Program-made: the position numbers and the translations under genes
Origin: Agromyces mediolanus
GTDB taxonomy: Bacteria > Actinomycetota > Actinomycetes > Actinomycetales > Microbacteriaceae
DNA: 64,000 nucleotides
Direction: 5' to 3'
Assembly: GCF_023715325.1 (NCBI RefSeq)
Contig: NZ_JAMBNX010000012.1
Span: 1 to 64,000 of the forward strand
The notes under the pieces: generated by a model
The model's input: only the letters and a program-made list of their open reading frames with translations
Databases searched by the model: none
What the model was told of the DNA's origin: nothing
Shown here: piece by piece, positions 52,502 to 61,083 of the stretch
Layout: every line of letters begins with the position of its first letter
How positions within the stretch are numbered: the first letter of the stretch is position 1

Positions 52502-53245
52502 GTGGAGGAACGGCCAGCCGGCGAGGACGCCGCCGGACTCGCGCCCGACGCCGTCGATGAGGCGCTCGAGCGCTCTCGGGCGATCCGGGAGAGCGTCGCC
52601 GTCGGGGTCGCGACCGCGATCTACGGCATCTCCTTCGGTGCGCTCTCCGTCGCCGCTGGGCTCGATGTGTGGCAGACCGTCTTCCTCAGCCTCGTCATGT
52701 TCACCGGCGGCTCCCAGTTCGCGCTCGTCGGCGTCCTCGCCGCTGGCGGAGCGGCCGCGGGCGGTTCCGCCATCGCGACGGCCGCGATGCTCGGCATCCG
52801 GAACGTCGTCTACGGCATGCGGATGAAGCCGCTCGTCGGCGGCCGCCCGGCGCGGAACGTCCTCGCCGCGTGGATCACGATCGACGAGTCCACCGCCGTC
52901 GCCCTCGCGCAGAAGCTGCCGGGCAACGCCCGCCTCGGCTTCTGGCTGACCGGGGCGATCGTGTTCGTCGGCTGGAACCTGACCACGCTCGCCGGCGCGC
53001 TCATCGGCGACGCGATGGGCGACACGAGGGCTTGGGGACTGGATGCCGCGGCCGGGGCGGCCTTCCTCGGCCTGCTCTGGCCCAGGCTGAAGCGATTCCA
53101 GGCGGGCGCCGTGGCCGTCGGCGCGGCCGTGGTCGCGGCGATCGTGATGCCGTTCGTCATGCCCGGGCTGCCCGTGCTCATCGCGGCGCTCGTGGCGCTC
53201 CTCGTGGGCTGGTTCAACCTCTTCGACCGGAGGCGCCGCGCATGA
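52502..53245 (+). CDS. azlC: Branched-chain amino acid exporter large subunit (AzlC family)
   Basis: A 247-residue membrane protein with about seven segments. The AzlC signature region is AIYGISFGALSVAAGLDVWQTVFLSLVMFTGGSQFALVG. AzlCD complexes export branched-chain amino acids or analogues. The GTG at 52502 has GAGGAGG upstream and a TATGCT -10-like box at 52461-52466. The stop overlaps azlD (ATGA). Confidence 0.88.
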   Translation: MEERPAGEDAAGLAPDAVDEALERSRAIRESVAVGVATAIYGISFGALSVAAGLDVWQTVFLSLVMFTGGSQFALVGVLAAGGAAAGGSAIATAAMLGIRNVVYGMRMKPLVGGRPARNVLAAWITIDESTAVALAQKLPGNARLGFWLTGAIVFVGWNLTTLAGALIGDAMGDTRAWGLDAAAGAAFLGLLWPRLKRFQAGAVAVGAAVVAAIVMPFVMPGLPVLIAALVALLVGWFNLFDRRRRA

Positions 53246-53547
53246 CGACCTGGCACCTCATCCTCATCGCCTCGGCGGCGACGCTGGCGTTGAAGCTCGG
53301 CGGCTACCTCGTGCCGGTCGGCTTCCTCGAGCGCGAACGCCCGGCCCGCATCGCGGACCTCCTCACGGTCGCGCTGCTCGCCGCGCTGATCGTCGTGCAG
53401 ACGCTCGGCGCGGGGCAGGCGCTCGTCGTCGACGCGCGGGTGCCCGCACTGATCGTCGCAGCTGCGCTCTACGCGATCCGGGCGCCGTTCATCGTCGCGG
53501 TCGCGGCGGCCGCGGTCGTCGCGGCAGCGATCCGCGCCTTCGGCTGA
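53242..53547 (+). CDS. azlD: Branched-chain amino acid exporter small subunit (AzlD family)
   Basis: A 101-residue protein with about four membrane segments and the family pattern LALKLGGYLVP, RIADLLTVALLAALIVVQT and APFIVAVAAAA. It overlaps azlC by four bases and is expected to form a complex with it. The convergent def gene ends three bases away. Confidence 0.87.
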   Translation: MTTWHLILIASAATLALKLGGYLVPVGFLERERPARIADLLTVALLAALIVVQTLGAGQALVVDARVPALIVAAALYAIRAPFIVAVAAAAVVAAAIRAFG

Positions 53548-53550
53548 GGC

Positions 53551-54117
53551 TCAGCCCTCGAGGTCGTCGACGCCCGGCATCCACGAGACGCCCGGGCGGC
53601 CCCAGCCGAGCTTCTTCGTGATCTTCCCCACGATCTTGCGGTCGGCGTGCGAGAGCCGGTCGGTGTAGAGCACCCCGTCGAGGTGGTCGTACTCGTGCTG
53701 GAAGATGCGCGCGAGCCAGCCCTGCGCGTCGGTCTCGTACCGCTCGCCGTCGAGGCCGGTGGCGCGGAGCACCGCGCGCTCGGCGCGGCGGAGCCCGAAC
53801 CGCTCGCCCGGGAACGACAGGCACCCCTCGGACTCCTCATCGAGGTCGGGCTCGCCGGGCGGCGGGGGAGAGATGAGGAGCTCGGGGTTGATGGCCACCC
53901 CGCGCCAGCGGACGCCCTCCTCGTCGGTCCAGCCGTACGTGAAGACCCGCAGGTCGACGCCCACCTGCGGAGCGGCGAGGCCGACTCCCGGCGCGGCATC
54001 CATCGTCTCGAAGAGGTCGGCGACGAGGGTGCGGACCTCGTCGTCGATCGTCTCGACGGGGCGGGCGGGGGAGTGCAGCACCGGGTCGCCGGTGATTCGA
54101 ATGGGGAGCACGGCCAT
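53551..54117 (-). CDS. def: Peptide deformylase
   Basis: Removes the formyl group from nascent proteins; metal-dependent. All three motifs are present in 188 residues: GVGLAAPQVG (44-53), EGCLS with metal ligand Cys99, and HEYDH with ligands His141 and His145 and catalytic Glu142. A Pro-rich loop before motif 2 (SPPPPGEP) is a small insertion. It diverges from the transporter gene at 54159. Confidence 0.95.
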   Translation of the reverse strand: MAVLPIRITGDPVLHSPARPVETIDDEVRTLVADLFETMDAAPGVGLAAPQVGVDLRVFTYGWTDEEGVRWRGVAINPELLISPPPPGEPDLDEESEGCLSFPGERFGLRRAERAVLRATGLDGERYETDAQGWLARIFQHEYDHLDGVLYTDRLSHADRKIVGKITKKLGWGRPGVSWMPGVDDLEG

Positions 54118-54145
54118 TCGGCAAGGATATCGAGGTGCGAGCGGG

Positions 54146-54151
54146 TAGGGT
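54146..54151 (+). promoter_or_regulatory. -10 box of a probable leaderless promoter
   Basis: TAGGGT, seven bases, then GTG at 54159. This argues for the GTG at 54159 over one at 54135. Confidence 0.55.
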
Positions 54152-54158
54152 CGAGGTC

Positions 54159-55076
54159 GTGGATCCGGACCTGAGCGAGCTCACCGAGCAGATCGCGCTC
54201 GACCCGCAGCAGTTCATCGGCATTCCGCTCGCGCTCGCGGGCGCGGTGTTCCTGTCGCTCGGGGCGCAGTTCCAGCACCGCGGCGTCGTCAAGGTCGAGT
54301 CGCACACCACCGACAGCCTCGGCAAGGGCCTGAGCCTCAAGCAGCTCGCCCTTCTGCTCGCCCGGCCTTCGTGGGTGCTCGGCACGCTCATGCTCGGCCT
54401 CGCGGTCGTGTTCCAGTTGTCGAGCCTCTACTTCGCGCCGCTCATCGTCGTGCAGCCGCTCGGCGCGATCGCCCTCGTGATCACCTCCATCGTGAACTCG
54501 AAGGTGAACCACGTGAAGCTGAACCGCAAGGCGATCACCGCGATCGCGCTGTGCGTCGGCGGCGTGTTCCTCTTCGTGGGCGTCGCCGCGTTCACCGCGG
54601 TCGACAAACCCGTGACGGAGCAGCAGCTCATCACGATCCTCGTGATCCTCGCGGTCGTGCTCGTGCTCGCCGGCCTCGCGTTCGTCTTCTTCCGCCACCG
54701 CGTGCGCGCGATCTTCTACGTCATCATGGCCGGCGTCGTCTACGGCTTCGTGGCGACCCTCGCGAAGGTGGTGCTCGGGCGCATCCAGCAGGGCGCCTTC
54801 GAGTGGATCACCCTGATCTGCGTCATCGCCCTGCTCGCGGCGACCGGGCTCGGCGCCTACTTCGTGCAGAACGCCTACGCCTCGGGCCCGCCCGACCTCG
54901 TCATCGCCGGCCTCACGGTCGTCGACCCGATGGTCGCGGTCGCGATCGGCATCATCGTGCTCGGCGAGGCATCGCAGGCGCCGATCTGGGCGATCCCGGT
55001 GTTCATCCTCGCCGGGGCCATCGCCGTTTTCGGCGTGTTCATGCTCGCCCGGAACCATCCGCAGACGCGGCTCTGA
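54159..55076 (+). CDS. DMT-superfamily transporter
   Basis: A 305-residue membrane protein with nine to ten hydrophobic segments in two EamA/NIPA-like halves (for example LALAGAVFLSLGAQFQHRGV, FAPLIVVQPLGAIALVITSIV, LTVVDPMVAVAIGIIVLGEA). The VQPLGA and DPMVAVAIG pieces recur in DMT proteins. The substrate cannot be read from the sequence. The start was set by the -10 box at 54146. Confidence 0.82.
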   Translation: MDPDLSELTEQIALDPQQFIGIPLALAGAVFLSLGAQFQHRGVVKVESHTTDSLGKGLSLKQLALLLARPSWVLGTLMLGLAVVFQLSSLYFAPLIVVQPLGAIALVITSIVNSKVNHVKLNRKAITAIALCVGGVFLFVGVAAFTAVDKPVTEQQLITILVILAVVLVLAGLAFVFFRHRVRAIFYVIMAGVVYGFVATLAKVVLGRIQQGAFEWITLICVIALLAATGLGAYFVQNAYASGPPDLVIAGLTVVDPMVAVAIGIIVLGEASQAPIWAIPVFILAGAIAVFGVFMLARNHPQTRL

Positions 55077-55093
55077 GGCACTGGCGACCATCC

Positions 55094-55111
55094 GTCATCC
55101 TCCAGGATGAC
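55094..55111. promoter_or_regulatory. Third copy of the GTCATCCTGCAGGATGAC-like site
   Basis: GTCATCCTCCAGGATGAC differs from the palindrome at 18511-18528 by one central base. It lies about 42 bases before a TAGACT -10-like box (55145-55150) that should drive the glycosyltransferase. I infer control by the 17820-18479 response regulator. Confidence 0.55.
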
Positions 55112-55235
55112 CTGCGCGCGGCGAGCCGTTCGCCGCGCCCTGCGTAGACTAAAGTCGGTTGCAGCCGCGCCGACCTCGCGCGCCCACCTGGGGGACGAAC
55201 CGTTCCCGACGCTCGAACTGTGAGGAACCTCCCAC

Positions 55236-56486
55236 GTGTCAGATTCTTCCGATCCGGCGCCCGCCGAGCTCGGCAGCGCCTCGAAGCGACCGCTCCGCAT
55301 CCTGATCGGGGCCGACACCTTCGCCCCCGACGTGAACGGCGCTGCCCGCTTCGCGGAGCGTCTCGCCGCCGGCCTCGTCGAGCGTGGACACGAGGTGCAC
55401 GTCGTCGCACCGGCCGCGAGCCGCAAGCACGGCACGTGGAACGAGGTGCACGAGGGGCAGGAGATGGTCGCCCATCGCCTCTACAGCTGGCGCTGGTACC
55501 CGCACGATTGGCTGCGCTTCGCGCTGCCGTGGCGCATCAAACGGAACTCCGCCCGCATCCTCGACGAGGTGCAGCCCGACGTCGTGCACTTCCAGTCGCA
55601 CATCGTGGTGGGCCGCGGCCTCTCGATCGAGGCCGAGAAGCGCGGCATCCGCATCGTCGGCACGAACCACTTCATGCCCGAGAACATGCTCGAGTTCACG
55701 CTCATCCCGAAGGCCTGGCAGGAATGGGCCGTCGGGCTCGCCTGGAAGGCCGCGAAGCGCACCTTCGGTCGCGCCGAGTCGGTGACCACGCCGACCCGCC
55801 GCGCCGCCGAGTTCCTCGAGCGCTACACGGGCCTCCGCGGCGTGCACGCCATCTCCTGCGGCATCGACGCGCACAAGTACTCCCCGAACTGGGAGCCGCG
55901 CACCGAGAACCGCATCCTCTTCGTCGGCCGGGTGACGGGCGAGAAGCAGATCGACGTGCTGCTGCGCGCCGCGCTGCTGCTGCCCGCCGAGCTCGACGCG
56001 AAGATCGAGATCGTCGGTGGCGGCGACCAGCTGAAGGCGCTGCAGCACCTCGCCGACGAGCTCGGCATCGCCGACCGCGTCACCTTCACCGGGCGCGTCA
56101 CCGACGAGGAACTGCGCGACGCGTACCACCGGGCGACCGTGCTGGCGATGCCGTCCATCGCCGAGCTGCAGTCGATCGTGACGATGGAGGCGATGGCCTC
56201 CGCGCTGCCCGTCGTCGCGGCGAACGCGATGGCGTTGCCGCACCTCGTGCACGACGGCGAGAACGGCTACCTCTTCGAGCCCTCGAATCCCGAGGACCTC
56301 GCGGCGAAGCTCCGGACGGTGCTCGAGGCCGATCCGGCCGAGCTGCGTCGCCTCAAGGAGGGCTCGATGCGGCTCATCGAGGCGCACGACATCCAGCGAA
56401 CGCTCACCACCTTCGAGAGTCTGTATCGTGGTGAGGCGGTGGCCGACCCGGCCACCGATCCGGCGTCGGCGGCCCGCGAGGACTAG
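55236..56486 (+). CDS. Glycosyltransferase family 4 (GT-B fold)
   Basis: A 416-residue cytosolic or membrane-associated retaining glycosyltransferase. The N-terminal domain starts LRILIGADTFAPDVNGAARFAERLAAGLVERGHEV, and the C-terminal domain has the donor-site pattern FVGRVTGEKQIDVLLRA and the EX7E-like ASALPVVAANAMALPHLVHDGENGYLFEP. It resembles actinobacterial mannosyl- or glucosyltransferases for cell-envelope lipids. The start is GTG with GAGGAA upstream. A palindrome shared with a two-component/ABC module lies upstream. Confidence 0.88.
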   Translation: MSDSSDPAPAELGSASKRPLRILIGADTFAPDVNGAARFAERLAAGLVERGHEVHVVAPAASRKHGTWNEVHEGQEMVAHRLYSWRWYPHDWLRFALPWRIKRNSARILDEVQPDVVHFQSHIVVGRGLSIEAEKRGIRIVGTNHFMPENMLEFTLIPKAWQEWAVGLAWKAAKRTFGRAESVTTPTRRAAEFLERYTGLRGVHAISCGIDAHKYSPNWEPRTENRILFVGRVTGEKQIDVLLRAALLLPAELDAKIEIVGGGDQLKALQHLADELGIADRVTFTGRVTDEELRDAYHRATVLAMPSIAELQSIVTMEAMASALPVVAANAMALPHLVHDGENGYLFEPSNPEDLAAKLRTVLEADPAELRRLKEGSMRLIEAHDIQRTLTTFESLYRGEAVADPATDPASAARED

Positions 56487-56495
56487 CCGGCGCAG

Positions 56496-56569
56496 GGGGC
56501 GGTAGCTCAGCTGGTCAGAGCAGTGGACTCATAATCCATCGGTCACGGGTTCAAGTCCCGTCCGCCCTA
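56496..56569 (+). tRNA. tRNA-Met (CAT)
   Basis: A complete cloverleaf: acceptor GGGGCGG with CCGCCCT (first pair G-T), anticodon stem GTGGA/TCCAT with loop CTCATAA and anticodon CAT at 56530-56532, T arm ACGGG-TTCAAGT-CCCGT. Discriminator A56569 fits methionine. An isoleucine tRNA with lysidine-modified CAT cannot be ruled out. It begins nine bases past the glycosyltransferase stop and has no obvious promoter of its own. Confidence 0.88.
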
Positions 56570-56614
56570 CCTCGAGATGCTGCTCCCGCAGCTCCTCGAC
56601 GACGCCGGTCCCGC

Positions 56615-56620
56615 TAGGGT
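56615..56620 (+). promoter_or_regulatory. -10 box of a probable leaderless promoter for the SDR gene
   Basis: TAGGGT, six bases (TCTCGC), then ATG at 56627. The position shows where the SDR gene should begin. Confidence 0.55.
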
Positions 56621-56626
56621 TCTCGC

Positions 56627-57453
56627 ATGAGTGATGTCGCGCGGTCACCGGGACCTCGTCGGGAATGGGCCTGCACGCCGCCGTCGCGCTCGCCCGCCGG
56701 GGCCTGCACGTCGTGGCGACGATGCGGGACGTCGGGCGGGCCGCCGCGCTCCGAGACGCCGCAGCCGAAGCAGGTGTGACGCTCGACGTCCGCGCGCTCG
56801 ACGTCGTCGACCACGGCGCAGCGGCACGCCTCGTCGCCGCCGTCATCGCCGAGCACGGCGGCATCCACGTGCTCGTCAACAATGCGGGCCAGGGCAGTGT
56901 CGCGACCGCAGAGCAGCTCAGCATGCGGCAGGTGCAGGATCAGCTCGACGTGAACTACCTCGCACCGGTCAATCTGGCCAAGCTCGTGCTGCCAGGGATG
57001 CGCGAGCGTGGGAGTGGCCGCATCCTCACCGTCACCAGCGTCGGCGGCACCGTCGGCCAGCCGTTCGCCGATGCGTACTGCGGCGCGAAGTTCGCGGTCG
57101 AAGGCTTCATGCAGTCCCTCGCGGTCGTCGCCGAACGGTTCGGGGTCCGGGTCAGCGTCATCGAGCCGGCCGCGGTGTCGAGTTCGTTCGTGGGCAACGT
57201 CGTCCAGCCCGAGTCGGGCGGGCCGTACGACGAACTCCTCGACGCCTACGTCGCGCGCACGGCCGGCACCTTCGCCGGCGCGCAGTCGCCGGAGTCGGCC
57301 GGGACGGCGATCGCGGAGGCGGCGACGTCCGAGGAGTACCGCTTCCGCTGGCAGACCTCGGAGCGGGCGACCGCGTTCGCGGGGACCTCGCTCGCGGACC
57401 TCGACGGCCGTCGGGTGGTCGACTTCACCCGACCCTGGATCGCCACAGGCTGA
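56627..57453 (+). pseudogene. Short-chain dehydrogenase/reductase with a frameshift after the start
   Basis: The ATG at 56627 reads MSDVA and then leaves frame. The SDR frame resumes at 56644 with VTGTSSGMGLHAAVALARRG, the cofactor-binding TGxxxGxG motif, and runs to 57453 with NNAGQG and the catalytic SVGGTVGQPFADAYCGAKFAVEG (Ser, Tyr, Lys). One base is missing near 56642 (GCG-CG-GTC). In the SDR frame no start codon lies between a TGA at 56632 and the motif; the first ATG (56665) falls after it. It is a recent mutation or a sequencing error. Confidence 0.8.
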
Positions 57454-57585
57454 GGCCCGGGCGAGTGACCCCCGTCCGCTGATCACCCGGACGCCGGTCT
57501 ACGTGCTCGCCGCTGCTGCGGCGGCGCCGGGAAGGGGGTCGTCGCCCGCCTCGATCGCGCCCTCGCCCCGCGGCCGCTTCCGAGG

Positions 57586-57591
57586 CAGAAT
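57586..57591 (+). promoter_or_regulatory. -10 box of a probable leaderless promoter
   Basis: CAGAAT, six bases (CGAGCC), then ATG at 57598. No ribosome site precedes the start codon. Confidence 0.5.
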
Positions 57592-57597
57592 CGAGCC

Positions 57598-57948
57598 ATG
57601 GTCGAGATCTCGGAGGACGACTTCGAACGGATGGTCGGCGAGGTCTACGACTCGCTGCCCGACGAGATGGTGCGCGGGCTCGAGAACGTCGCCATCCTCG
57701 TCGCGGACCAGCCGCCGGGGGAGCGGCCGCGTCTCTACGGCCTCTACAGCGGCCGTCCGCTGAAGACCCGCGGCACCTACGGCTTCGGCGAGTTGCCCGA
57801 CCGCATCACGCTGTTCCGCAACACCATGCAGGAGCACAGTGCCGACCTCGACGCGCTGCGGGCGCGGGTGCGGATCACGCTCGTGCACGAGATCGGCCAC
57901 TACTTCGGCCTCGACGACGCGAGGCTCGGCGAGCTGGGCTGGGCCTAG
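57598..57948 (+). CDS. Zincin-like metallopeptidase family protein
   Basis: A 116-residue cytosolic protein of the small zincin group (former DUF1025). The HExxHxxGxxD motif is intact: His97, Glu98, His101, Asp107 (LVHEIGHYFGLDD). The N-terminal FERMVGEVYDSLPDEM and the middle LYGLYSGRPL are typical. Its substrate is unknown. It has a leaderless-type promoter and ends ahead of a long palindromic terminator. Confidence 0.88.
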   Translation: MVEISEDDFERMVGEVYDSLPDEMVRGLENVAILVADQPPGERPRLYGLYSGRPLKTRGTYGFGELPDRITLFRNTMQEHSADLDALRARVRITLVHEIGHYFGLDDARLGELGWA

Positions 57949-57972
57949 GGGTTCCTCCGTCGGAGACGTGAA

Positions 57973-58004
57973 CGGGCCCCGGTGACGATCGTCACCGGGG
58001 CCCG
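57973..58004. terminator. Bidirectional terminator, 32-base perfect palindrome
   Basis: The half CGGGCCCCGGTGACGA is followed by its exact reverse complement. It lies between the convergent metallopeptidase and flotillin genes and would stop both transcripts. Confidence 0.8.
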
Positions 58005-58022
58005 CACTGCACGCGCGTCGCG

Positions 58023-59486
58023 CTACTTCGCTGCGGCGGGCTCCTCGGCCTGCTTCACCACGGCGCCGCCGGCGAGGCCGGCGAGGATCGACGACACATC
58101 GAGCCCGGTGAGCGACTTCACGACCTCGGTGCCCTCGCCGAGCACCTGGCCGACCGTCTTCGTCACTGCGCTCGCGCCGTCGGTGGAGACGACCGTGAGG
58201 GTGTCGATGTTCGAGATCGGCTCGGCGGCGGCGCGCACGATCTCGGGCAGACGCGAGATGATCTCCTGCGCGAGGGCGGCCTCGCCGTACTTCATCAGCG
58301 CCTGCGCCTTGGCGTCGGTCGCGGCCGCCTCGGCGAGACCCTCCGCCTGGATCGCGGCGGCCTTCGCCTCGCCGTCGGCACGGATACCGGCGGCGAGGGC
58401 CACCTGGCGGTCGCGCTCGGCCTCACCGGCGAATCGCACCGAGGTCGCGGCGGCCTCGGCATCCTGCACCGCGGCGACCTTGTTGGCCTCGGCGATCTTC
58501 GTACGCTTGTAGGCATCCGCCTCGGTCGCCGCGTTCGCCGCGTCGCGCTGCGCGTTCGCGCGCTGCACCTCGGCGTACGCCTCGGCTTCGGCAGGCTTGC
58601 GCACGTCGATGTCGAGGCGTTCCTGGGTCACGAGCGCCTGCTCGGCGAGCGCCTCGCGCTCCTCGGTGGCGACGAGCTTGTCCTGCTCGGCCTTCGCGAG
58701 CATGCCGGATGCGTCGGCCTCCGCGTTCGCACGATCGGTCTCGGCCTTGATGGAGGCCTGGCGCAGGCTCAGCGCCTTCTGGCGCTCGGCGATCTGCTCG
58801 GCGGCCTCGATGCGGGCGAACTCGCTGGCGCGGGCGGCCTCGGCCTCGCTGATCTCGGCGACCTGGCGCGCCCGAGCGGCCTCGGCGCGACCGAGGTTCG
58901 CGAGGTAGTCGCTGCCCGGCGTCGAGATGTCGGAGATGTTCAGCAGGTCGACCTGCAGGCCCTGCTCGACGAGGTCGGTCTTCGTCTCGGAGACCACGCG
59001 GTCGGAGAGGCTCTTGCGGTCGGAGATGATCTGCTCGATCGTCATGTCGCCGACGATGGAGCGGAGCGACCCCTCGAGCGACTCCTTGATGATCTCGGTG
59101 AGCAGCTGCTGCTGCGAGAGGAAGCGCTGGGCCGCGCGGCGCACGCCGTCTTCGTTGCCGGAGACCTTGAAGTTGATGGACGCCTTGATGGCGATCTTGA
59201 TGCGGTTCTTGTCGACGCCCTCGACCGTGATGCCGATCTGCCGCTGCTCGAGCGAGATCGAGAAGCCCTGCTGGAGGATCGGCCAGACGAAGGTGCGGCC
59301 GCCGATGACGACGCGCTGGCCGCTCGACTGTTCCGGGGAGGCGCGGCCGGCGCCACGGCCGACGATGACGAGCGCCTCGTTCGGCGGCACGCGGCGGATG
59401 CGCCGGGCGATGAAGACGAGCAGGCCGAGCAGGGCGATGACGAGCGCGATGATCGCGATCACCTGGATGAGGGTCGGGTCGAGCAT
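58023..59486 (-). CDS. Flotillin-like SPFH-domain protein
   Basis: A 487-residue membrane scaffold protein. One N-terminal membrane segment (about residues 7-27), an SPFH/PHB domain (about 35-215, VPPNEALVIVGRGAG to TPGSDYLANLGRAEA), and a long Ala/Glu-rich coiled coil (about 205-400) with repeated EA pairs. Flotillins organise membrane microdomains and affect fluidity. The NfeD-like gene lies directly upstream; the two families are regular operon partners. Confidence 0.92.
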   Translation of the reverse strand: MLDPTLIQVIAIIALVIALLGLLVFIARRIRRVPPNEALVIVGRGAGRASPEQSSGQRVVIGGRTFVWPILQQGFSISLEQRQIGITVEGVDKNRIKIAIKASINFKVSGNEDGVRRAAQRFLSQQQLLTEIIKESLEGSLRSIVGDMTIEQIISDRKSLSDRVVSETKTDLVEQGLQVDLLNISDISTPGSDYLANLGRAEAARARQVAEISEAEAARASEFARIEAAEQIAERQKALSLRQASIKAETDRANAEADASGMLAKAEQDKLVATEEREALAEQALVTQERLDIDVRKPAEAEAYAEVQRANAQRDAANAATEADAYKRTKIAEANKVAAVQDAEAAATSVRFAGEAERDRQVALAAGIRADGEAKAAAIQAEGLAEAAATDAKAQALMKYGEAALAQEIISRLPEIVRAAAEPISNIDTLTVVSTDGASAVTKTVGQVLGEGTEVVKSLTGLDVSSILAGLAGGAVVKQAEEPAAAK

Positions 59487-59565
59487 GGGGTTCCTTCTCG
59501 GTTTCGGGATGGGGATCGGCGTGGGACGCCTGGGGGAGTCTCTGGGCGGTGCCCGGGCACGCCGG

Positions 59566-60036
59566 CTAGTCGGCGACGACCTTCACCCGGCTGCCCGCCT
59601 GCTCGACGACGCGCACGCGGGCGCCCTCGGGGATGGGCTGCTCGGAGTACGCCATGCGGCGCTCGAGTTCGCCCGGGCCGTCGAGGCTGACCTCGCCGCC
59701 CGCGGGGGAGATGTCGGAGCGGGCGACCCCGCCGAGGCCGACCGCGGAGACCGGGCCGCCGTCGGAGCTGCGGGTGAGGTTTCGCACCACGAGCACGCTG
59801 AGCACGTAGGCGACGACTGCGAGCACGGCGGCGAGCACGTACGCCCAGACGAGTTCGAGGCCGAGCGAGGCGGTGAGGGTGCCCGCGGCGCCGAACACCA
59901 CGAGGCCGACGGCGAGCGCCGTGCCGGAGATGGCCCCGTCGCCGATCTCGAAGTGATCGAGGATGTCGCCGAGGATCAACGAGACGAGGAGGAGGGCGAG
60001 GCCGACGCCTCCGACGATGAGGAAGGGGAGGAGCAC
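59566..60036 (-). CDS. NfeD-like membrane protein
   Basis: A 156-residue protein with about three membrane segments in the first 90 residues and a small C-terminal OB fold (VGLGGVARSDISPAGGEVSLDGPGELERRMAYSEQPIPEGARVRVVEQAGSRV in outline). The GxA...G.V motif is typical of the NfeD C-terminal domain. A TAGGGT -10 box on the minus strand at 60084-60079 lies 43 bases before the GTG start. It precedes the flotillin gene by 79 bases, in the usual order. Confidence 0.85.
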   Translation of the reverse strand: MLLPFLIVGGVGLALLLVSLILGDILDHFEIGDGAISGTALAVGLVVFGAAGTLTASLGLELVWAYVLAAVLAVVAYVLSVLVVRNLTRSSDGGPVSAVGLGGVARSDISPAGGEVSLDGPGELERRMAYSEQPIPEGARVRVVEQAGSRVKVVAD

Positions 60037-60137
60037 GTCGCCGGGCCTCTCTGATCGGGTGGAAGTGGGAGTGCGTTCACCCTATCGGCACAGCTCCCGC
60101 CCCCGCATCGTTCATCGGACCAGCCAGTCCGGTTCGG

Positions 60138-60195
60138 GTGCCGGGCGAGCGACGTGCCGGGCGAGCGATGTGCCGGGCGAGCTACGTGCCGGGCG
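60138..60195. repeat. 16-base tandem repeat, about 3.6 copies
   Basis: The unit GTGCCGGGCGAGCGAC starts at 60138, 60154, 60170 and (partial) 60186, with one- or two-base differences. The last copies form the end and stop codon of the minus-strand gene at 60182. Confidence 0.85.
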
Positions 60196-60943
60196 CTGCC
60201 GACGCGACGGCCAGCGCCCCGACGGCGGCGGCGCCGCGGAGCCGCACCATGCGGGCGACGATCTCGTCGGCGACGCGGGCGTCGACCGTGCGGCACACGA
60301 CGTCGTTCGGGCCGAGCGCGTCGAGCCCGCCGCCGCGGACCCGGATGACGTCCCAGCCGACCTCTGCGAGGGCCTCGTCCTTCTCGCGATCGGACGCCTC
60401 CTTCAGCCCCAGGTGCGCGCGCCGCGATCGGCCGGGGTCGTCGTACTCGATCGCGATGCGCAGCTGCGGGACCAGGATGTCGGGCCAGACTTCGCTGCGC
60501 CCGAAGAATGTTCGCGCGACGCGCACCGCGTTCACCCGGTGGTGCAACCGGATGCGTTCGCCGAGGAGAGCCCTCAAGTGCTGTTCGGTCATCGAGGTGC
60601 GGGTGCGCAGGCCGGGGTTCATGAAGGCGACACCCGCCTCGCGCCGTGCGGCCGGCGCCCCCGCGCTCGTGCGGCACTTCGCGCAGGCGGTGCCGGTGAG
60701 CTGCTCGCGGACGGTCGCCCGGTAGCGGTCGTGCCCGCGCTCGCAGCGCCATTCGTACTCGGCGCCGATCCGCGTCTCGCGCGAGAGCCGCCCGCGTTCG
60801 GGCGGGCTCGCCCGACGCAGCAGCTCGCCGCGCGAGCGCTGGGTCTCGGCGACGAGCATGCAGAGCGGGCAGACCCGGGAGAGCCGGATGGCTCCCTGCT
60901 CCGGGTCGCCGCCGTGCCCGCAGCGGAAGCTCACCTCAGCCAT
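60182..60943 (-). CDS. Zinc-ribbon (DUF4379-like) protein with endonuclease-like domain
   Basis: A 253-residue protein. Two zinc-binding units are seen: FRCGH...CPLC (about residues 7-29) and WRCERGHDRYRATVREQLTGTACAKC (about 65-90), the latter matching the DUF4379 pattern. The C-terminal half resembles DUF559/Vsr-type restriction-endonuclease folds: EVWPDILVPQLRIAIEYDDPGR, then HLGLKEASDREKDEALAEVGWDVIRVR. That suggests DNA cleavage in repair or defence, but activity is unproven. The ATG at 60943 is a choice; a GTG at 60964 is possible. A 14-base palindrome abuts the start. Confidence 0.72.
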   Translation of the reverse strand: MAEVSFRCGHGGDPEQGAIRLSRVCPLCMLVAETQRSRGELLRRASPPERGRLSRETRIGAEYEWRCERGHDRYRATVREQLTGTACAKCRTSAGAPAARREAGVAFMNPGLRTRTSMTEQHLRALLGERIRLHHRVNAVRVARTFFGRSEVWPDILVPQLRIAIEYDDPGRSRRAHLGLKEASDREKDEALAEVGWDVIRVRGGGLDALGPNDVVCRTVDARVADEIVARMVRLRGAAAVGALAVASAAPGT

Positions 60944-60957
60944 GCCGGGCGCCCGGC
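60944..60957. promoter_or_regulatory. 14-base perfect palindrome at the gene start
   Basis: GCCGGGCGCCCGGC lies directly upstream of the ATG at 60943. It could bind a regulator or hide the start region in a stem. Confidence 0.4.
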
Positions 60958-61083
60958 TTCGCACTCGTCGTCATGCGGTTATGATCGCCCGGACCACCGA
61001 CATGCGACGGGGCGTGCGCGCTCCCGGAGCCCGGCGTCCGGGGCCGGTGCTCCGATGTCGCCGGCGTCCGCCACACTGGAGGC

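Noticed and set aside
60138-60195. Possible CRISPR array
   Set aside because: The 16-base units are directly adjacent, with no spacers. The 11-base repeat at 63468 and the hexamer at 25271 also lack spacers, and no cas gene is present.
60936-60974. Short minus-strand frame from an ATG at 60974 (MTTSAKPGARHG)
   Set aside because: Only 12 residues, with no ribosome site or composition suggesting a leader peptide. It simply overlaps the start of the zinc-ribbon gene.
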